From contig JAWKTV010000008.1 in the NCBI GenBank assembly GCA_041398905.1, positions 186,001 through 250,000 on the forward strand: a stretch of DNA of 64,000 bases. Direction: 5' to 3'. Shown piece by piece: positions 60,152-64,000 of this stretch; within the stretch, counting starts at the first letter, position 1; every line of letters begins with the position of its first letter. The stretch comes from JAWKTV01 sp041398905 (GTDB lineage Bacteria > Planctomycetota > Planctomycetia > Planctomycetales > Planctomycetaceae). The position numbers and the translations under genes are program-made. Under the pieces are notes generated by a model, which saw only the letters and a program-made list of their open reading frames with translations, searched no databases and was not told the origin of the DNA.

Positions 60152-60646
60152 TCATTCCACGTGCTCGGCCGCAGGTTGCTCGGCTGGGCCGACCGCCGCA
60201 GTGTCGAGGAGTTCGATCAACTCGTTGTTCGATGCGAGCCGAGCGTCAATACGCGTGTACGTCCAGACGCCATCGAGCTTGTTGCCGTCCACTGAGACGG
60301 TCGCGGTCCCACGAGGTCCATGTACGTCGAACGACAGTGACGCCACGCCGTCGTCATTCCTCAGCGAGATGTTCCCGGTGACGAAGTACCCCGGTTCGAT
60401 AGGCTCGCCCAGTGCCGCGCGGACCTCCGGCGATGTGCGAACCGCTTCGAGCGCGTCGATGTAAGGCTGACTCGACCGCATGGCGGTGAACAGTCCGACA
60501 CCAAACACGCCGCAAAAGCCGAAACAGACGAGCAGCGGTATCGACACCACCAGACCGATGAGTGCCCACTTGCCGCACCCGCGCTTTGGGGGAGGTGCAT
60601 CTGCCAGATCATCGCGAGCTGGCCAGCCGTTCTCTGCGTTCGTCAT
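60152..60646 (-). CDS. Coa1-like membrane protein
   Basis: A 164-residue protein. ATG 60646 (MTNAENGWPARDD) starts a short cytoplasmic part, then one membrane helix (WALIGLVVSIPLLVCFGFCG) and an extracytoplasmic domain with SSQPYIDALEAVRTSPEVRA, ALGEPIEPGYFVTGNIS and HGPRGTATVSVDGNKLDGVW. This pattern matches cytochrome c oxidase assembly factor 1 (Coa1)-type proteins of bacteria, whose role outside mitochondria is uncertain. It lies 7 bp after the gene at 60654. Confidence 0.65.
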   Translation of the reverse strand: MTNAENGWPARDDLADAPPPKRGCGKWALIGLVVSIPLLVCFGFCGVFGVGLFTAMRSSQPYIDALEAVRTSPEVRAALGEPIEPGYFVTGNISLRNDDGVASLSFDVHGPRGTATVSVDGNKLDGVWTYTRIDARLASNNELIELLDTAAVGPAEQPAAEHVE

Positions 60647-60653
60647 TCTGGTC

Positions 60654-60956
60654 TCAGTTTGAATCCGGGTCACTGCGTTCCTGGTCTTCCGGCTCGCCGA
60701 CGTCGACTTGTGACCAGTCGATCGGCCCGTCCCCGCCGTCGATCTCCTGCAGCAGAGTCCGGGCGGCATCAGCATACTCACGCCGCACCAGCACTTCGAC
60801 CTCTCCCGGTGCCTCCGCGCGAAAGCCGGAGATGACGCCTCCCGCCATCCGGGCCGGCACGCCGATTTGCTCGAGGGCCGCGACGATCATCGCCGCTTCG
60901 ACTTCGTGCGGGACGCTGCGGATGATGACGAATTCCGATGAGTCCAAGTCAGACAT
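60654..60956 (-). CDS. DUF2007-like small protein
   Basis: A 100-residue cytoplasmic protein. ATG 60956 begins MSDLDSSEFVIIRSVPHEVE, followed by AAMIVAALEQIGVPARMAGG and VEVLVRREYADAARTLLQEI. This is the compact alpha-beta pattern of DUF2007-type 'putative signal transducing' proteins, where the N-terminus compares or shares states between two sequence elements. It is cotranscribed with the Coa1-like gene. Function unknown. Confidence 0.6.
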   Translation of the reverse strand: MSDLDSSEFVIIRSVPHEVEAAMIVAALEQIGVPARMAGGVISGFRAEAPGEVEVLVRREYADAARTLLQEIDGGDGPIDWSQVDVGEPEDQERSDPDSN

Positions 60957-61062
60957 GGGCGTCGCCTCGGAGGAACTGATGGAAGGAAACTCGTGCACCG
61001 CAACGACCATCAAACCGCGAGGTTTGAACTCGCTCCACCGGTCCCCTGCGGGACTCAGTGAC

Positions 61063-61956
61063 TTAGTACGGGCCGATCGGTTCGCCGCCGGCGCGCGTGA
61101 GTAGCGACCGGAACAGGTCGCGGTTGACGTTCTCGCTGATCAGTCGGGCCTGCCCATCGCCAATCGCGAACTGAACACCGCCGATGTGCGGTCCCGAAAA
61201 CTGGAAGCTCCGCTCCACGCTGCCGCTGCAGGTTGTGACGGGCGGGTTCATGCCGGGCGTGGCACAACCCTGCGCGGCAACCCACCACCGCAGCACACCG
61301 CGGGCGAAACCCTGGCCGCTCCCACCACCTCCACCTCCTCCGCCACCACCACCACCGCCGCCAGCGTTGATCGCGCCCCGTGCCCAGCCGCCAAAATCGT
61401 AGTTGATCTCACCAACGGCGATCGTGTTGGATGAGCCATCCGTGAGGTCCTTGAAGTCGACACTCGACAGCGGAAACAGCAGTCCGTCGTCGGCTCCAGG
61501 TGTGGTCCCCGCGTTGCCGACGTAGTGACAGTTGCCATACAGATCATCCACCGGCGCGTCCTTCGGCTGGGATGGGCAGAGGAAGACGCTGACCGTCTCC
61601 TTGACGGAGACGGCGTTGTTCGCGTGATCGAAGCGGACGTTGAAGTCGTATCGCGAGTACAGCGGAGCCTGTTCGACCTGCTTCAGAATCAGCGTGTTCC
61701 AGGTCGTCAGCAACTGTCCCGACGCCGTGCTGCCACTGGTCCCCAGCACGCCGATGGGAAACGTGCCGAACGATGTCTGGTAGTTGTGCAGCGCCACGCT
61801 GAGTTGATGCAGGTGGTCCTGACACTGGGCCTTCCGGGCCGCTTCACGTACCTGCTGCACGGCCGGCAGCAACAGCGCCACGAGGATCGCGATGATCGCG
61901 ATCACAACCAGCAGTTCGATGAGCGTGAAGGCCCGATGCGGAGAGAGTCTGTTCAT
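61063..61956 (-). CDS. DUF1559 protein with prepilin-like leader and poly-Gly tract
   Basis: A 297-residue planctomycete-type protein. ATG 61956 (61965 also possible) gives a basic leader and the type IV pilin-like AFTLIELLVVIAIIAILVAL, then the DUF1559 hallmarks LLPAVQQVREAARKAQCQDH, LHNYQTSFGTFPIG, SVFLCPSQ, CHYVGNAG, DGSSNTIAVGE and HIGGVQFAIGDGQARLISEN. A run of 14 Gly (about 61326-61370, CCACCG-type repeats) interrupts the domain. These pseudopilin-like proteins are exported and abundant in planctomycetes, and their function is unsettled. The leader would need a PilD-type peptidase. Confidence 0.88.
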   Translation of the reverse strand: MNRLSPHRAFTLIELLVVIAIIAILVALLLPAVQQVREAARKAQCQDHLHQLSVALHNYQTSFGTFPIGVLGTSGSTASGQLLTTWNTLILKQVEQAPLYSRYDFNVRFDHANNAVSVKETVSVFLCPSQPKDAPVDDLYGNCHYVGNAGTTPGADDGLLFPLSSVDFKDLTDGSSNTIAVGEINYDFGGWARGAINAGGGGGGGGGGGGGGSGQGFARGVLRWWVAAQGCATPGMNPPVTTCSGSVERSFQFSGPHIGGVQFAIGDGQARLISENVNRDLFRSLLTRAGGEPIGPY

Positions 61957-62310
61957 GGTGGGCATTGTCGGTCGGGAATGGTGGGCAAGATTCAAGTGGG
62001 CAGAGGGGTCGGCTGTCCACCGTGGCGTCGGCGGCATCAAGACACCTCAACCTGCTCAAGGTAGACAAGTCGCCCCGCCAAATCACCTCGATCGGAATTC
62101 GACTCCTTGAACCAAATTGCCTATTCCGTCGAGATCGACGCCGTTCGCACGAGAAGTCCGGCTTGTTCTGCCGTTGGGAGGGTCCGAAGTGGTATCCGGC
62201 TGGCTTGCGGCGGTGCGGTCGACCTATAAGTCGCTCCGGCCCGGCGGCGCGGCAGGTTTGCCCCGCATGCCAGGCTCCCCCTCCCCCCAGCTCGTTTTCC
62301 CCTACGAGCC
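61957..62310. other. Intergenic region between DUF1559 and OmpA-like genes
   Basis: 354 bp between divergent genes. The frames here are short and unlike protein. It should hold both promoters; none is clear by eye, and no TGCA-N7-TGCA site occurs. Confidence 0.4.
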
Positions 62311-63183
62311 ATGATGCATCTCTCCGCCATGAAGTCACTCCTCCGTGTCCGACATGCTCCCAACGCCTTCCGCAAATGGGCGATCGCCGGGCTACTGCCG
62401 GCGACGCTGCTGACCGGCTGCTGCTGTTTCGTACCGCGCCGGGAATACTGCGCCGTCCAGCACGAGGCGATGCGGCTGTGCAATGAGAACAGCACGCTGT
62501 CGGCGGAACTGGGCAGCACTCAGCAGCATCTGGCCCAGCTCGAAGCGGAGAACCAGCGTTTACAACTTGCCGCCAGTCAGCTCGGGGGTTCCCTCGACAT
62601 CGCCAATCAGCGGTTGCTCAACCTGCAGGGCGAACGGTCGCAGTTGCATGACAAGTACAGGAACCTCCTGACCGGCTTCCCGCCACAGGGTCCGGCGTTG
62701 CCAGGCTCCGCGCTCGACCGATTCCGGGCGCTCGCCGAGAAGTACTCCGACTTCGAGTTCGACCCGGTCACCGGTGTCAGCAAGTTCACCGGCAACCTGC
62801 TGTTCGACGTCGGCAGCGATCAGCTCCGACCAGCTTCGCATGAGCTGCTGCGGGAATTCGCTGGCATCATCAACGACCCCTCCGCCAGCGGCTTCAAAAT
62901 CCTGGTCGTCGGGCACACCGATGATCAGCCGATTCGCAAGGCTTCAACACGGCAGAAGCATCCCACCAACTGGGACCTCTCCGCCCACCGGGCGACGGCC
63001 GTCGTCAAACAATTGGCGAGCAGCGGTGTTCGCGAGCAGCGCATGGGAGTCGCCGGCTACAGTATGTTTCAGCCGAAGGGGCCGAACGTGGACGACGTGT
63101 CACGGCAGCAGAATCGTCGCGTTGAGATCTACATCCTCGCGGATGAAGAGTCGATCGCCGGGACGCCGCAGTACCCGAACTGA
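62311..63183 (+). CDS. OmpA/MotB-domain lipoprotein
   Basis: A 290-residue lipoprotein (start at 62311, or ATG 62329). The lipobox LPATLLTGC places the lipidated Cys near residue 37, followed by CCF and a coiled coil (SAELGSTQQHLAQLEAENQR, LLNLQGERSQLHDKYRNLL). The C-terminal OmpA-like peptidoglycan-binding domain has GNLLFDVGSDQLRPASHELL, ILVVGHTDDQPI, NWDLSAHRATAVVKQLASSG and QQNRRVEIYI. It probably tethers the outer membrane to the cell wall. The gene is intact and monocistronic. Confidence 0.87.
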   Translation: MMHLSAMKSLLRVRHAPNAFRKWAIAGLLPATLLTGCCCFVPRREYCAVQHEAMRLCNENSTLSAELGSTQQHLAQLEAENQRLQLAASQLGGSLDIANQRLLNLQGERSQLHDKYRNLLTGFPPQGPALPGSALDRFRALAEKYSDFEFDPVTGVSKFTGNLLFDVGSDQLRPASHELLREFAGIINDPSASGFKILVVGHTDDQPIRKASTRQKHPTNWDLSAHRATAVVKQLASSGVREQRMGVAGYSMFQPKGPNVDDVSRQQNRRVEIYILADEESIAGTPQYPN

Positions 63184-63277
63184 TCGAGAGCCCATGACCG
63201 CCGTTCGCACCGCGAACAGGGACGATCGACGATGATCTTGGCCTGATCGTCGAACGTGCGACGTCACCGTCGTCCGC

Positions 63278-64000
63278 TCAACCTTCGACGCCGCGATGCA
63301 CGACGGTGCCGATTCGTTCGCCCTGGACGGCCCGCAGGATGTTCCCTTCCTTGAGGAAGTCGAATACCACGATCGGGATGTTGTGCTCCATGCAATGATG
63401 GATCGCCGTCGCGTCCATCACCTGCAGTCCCTTGTTGAGGACTTCGCGGAAGGTCACATCGCTGTATCGGACGGCGTGCGGATTCCGCAGCGGATCTTCG
63501 GAGTAGATGCCGTCGACCTTGGTCGCCTTGAGCAGTGCGTCCGCATCGATCTCGCGTGCCCTGAGTGCGGCAGCGGTGTCGGTCGTGACGAACGGACTGC
63601 CGGTCCCCGCGGCCAGAATCACCACGCGTTTCTTTTCGAGGTGTCGAACGCAGCGGAGCCGGATGAACGGCTCCGCGACGCTCTCCATGCGAATCGCGGA
63701 CATGAGGCGCGTCGGCACGCCGACGTTCTTGAGCCGCGTCTTGCAGGGCGAGACCATTGATGACCGTCGCCAGCATGCCCATGTAGTGCGGTCGGCGGAT
63801 TGATCGTCTGACTGAACTCGGCGAACTCCTTCCCGCGGAGGATGTTTCCTCCGCCGCAGACAATCGCCAGCTCGACGCCGGTGTCGTACACCGACTTGAT
63901 CTCCTTGGAGAGCTTGTCGACCTCGCTCATGGCGATGGCCGATTCGCGATTGCGTGAGAAGCTCTCGCCGCTCAGTTTGAGGACGATGCGTTTGTAGGAG
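63278..64000 (-). CDS. pyrH: UMP kinase, 5' end outside the window, frameshifted
   Basis: Cytoplasmic amino-acid-kinase-fold enzyme that phosphorylates UMP to UDP. From the window edge it reads YKRIVLKLSGESF, AIVCGGGNILRGKEF, then (next frame) AHYMGMLATVINGLALQDAA, then (third frame) KNVGVPTRLMSAIRMESVAE, VVILAAGTGSPFVTTDTAAA, LRAREIDADALLKATKVDGI and FREVLNKGLQVMDATAI, ending at 63278. The PyrH-specific GG(N)IxRG and TGNPFFTTD-like motifs are clear. Two indels (about 63785 and 63740) break an essential gene, which argues for sequence errors. The protein is within a codon or a few of its start at 64000. Confidence 0.9.
   Translation of the reverse strand, partial: LLQTHRPQTERRELLTQSRIGHRHERGRQALQGDQVGVRHRRRAGDCLRRRKHPPREGVRRVQSDDQSADRTTWACWRRSSMVSPCKTRLKNVGVPTRLMSAIRMESVAEPFIRLRCVRHLEKKRVVILAAGTGSPFVTTDTAAALRAREIDADALLKATKVDGIYSEDPLRNPHAVRYSDVTFREVLNKGLQVMDATAIHHCMEHNIPIVVFDFLKEGNILRAVQGERIGTVVHRGVEG

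Noticed and set aside
61320..61375. Short tandem repeat (CCACC-type) as a possible CRISPR or satellite
   Set aside because: It encodes a poly-Gly run inside the DUF1559 gene; there are no spacers or repeat units of CRISPR length anywhere in the window.

Overview
The window is G+C-rich bacterial DNA that reads as Planctomycetota. It has a DUF1559 protein with the planctomycete prepilin-like leader (61.0-62.0 kb), a caspase plus sulfatase-modifying (FGE) fusion, a dihydropteroate-synthase-like protein beside a pterin dehydratase, and many secreted proteins of unknown type. Species cannot be read from the sequence. Many conserved genes, including the essential pyrH, are broken by single-base frameshifts, often at G or C runs. 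I read most of these as sequence errors, and coordinates of split genes are given as the intact gene would run.

Layout. 0-5 kb: two secreted low-complexity proteins, an iron-type alcohol dehydrogenase and comM. 5.0-5.45 kb: an IS21 transposase scrap and a second copy of the tRNA-Phe 3' half. 5.6-7.4 kb: a Fur-family regulator convergent with a ZIP metal transporter. 7.6-14.3 kb, minus strand: a translationally coupled operon of glycosyltransferases, methyltransferases and a flippase-like membrane protein, headed by a membrane TPR glycosyltransferase. 14.5-27.3 kb, plus strand: a nearly complete Tad/Flp pilus locus (pilin, CpaA, a triple-module CpaB, CpaE, CpaF, TadB, TadC, secretin, TadD). 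27.3-35.1 kb: a COG0523 GTPase and an unknown protein diverge from a zinc-ligand-free L33; then come TadE, TadG, a His-rich secreted protein, an unknown protein and a prepilin-peptidase-like protein. 35.2-48.5 kb, plus strand: one tightly packed operon (MerC-like, second Fur, DUF58, transglutaminase, MoxR, permease, three SPFH/HflK-HflC-like proteins, P-type metal ATPase). 48.5-52.5 kb: accessory debris (REP/RAYT remnant, Doc toxin-antitoxin, two methyltransferase tails, a broken caspase-FGE gene with a truncated DGR-type accessory gene, tRNA-Phe). 52.9-64 kb: a methyltransferase-GIY-YIG fusion, fructose-bisphosphate aldolase, pterin-related genes, a DUF58 and SDR pair, small proteins, DUF1559, an OmpA-like lipoprotein and pyrH.

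The main new observation is a 15-bp operator-like sequence, TGCA-N7-TGCA. I find eight exact copies, all between genes. They stand before the first Fur gene, the Flp pilin (two), the cpaB operon, the L33/COG0523 divergon, tadE, the His-rich protein and the MerC-Fur-to-ATPase operon. The geometry is that of a Fur-family operator. The target set (zinc-free L33, COG0523 GTPase, His-rich protein, MerC-like protein, metal ATPase) points to zinc limitation, and the same sites appear to place the Tad pilus in that regulon.

A second large-scale feature is a pair of ~115-bp direct repeats at 5.2 and 52.4 kb, consisting of the tRNA-Phe 3' half and its terminator. They bracket 47 kb as tRNA-targeted integration would, but I see no integrase gene inside.
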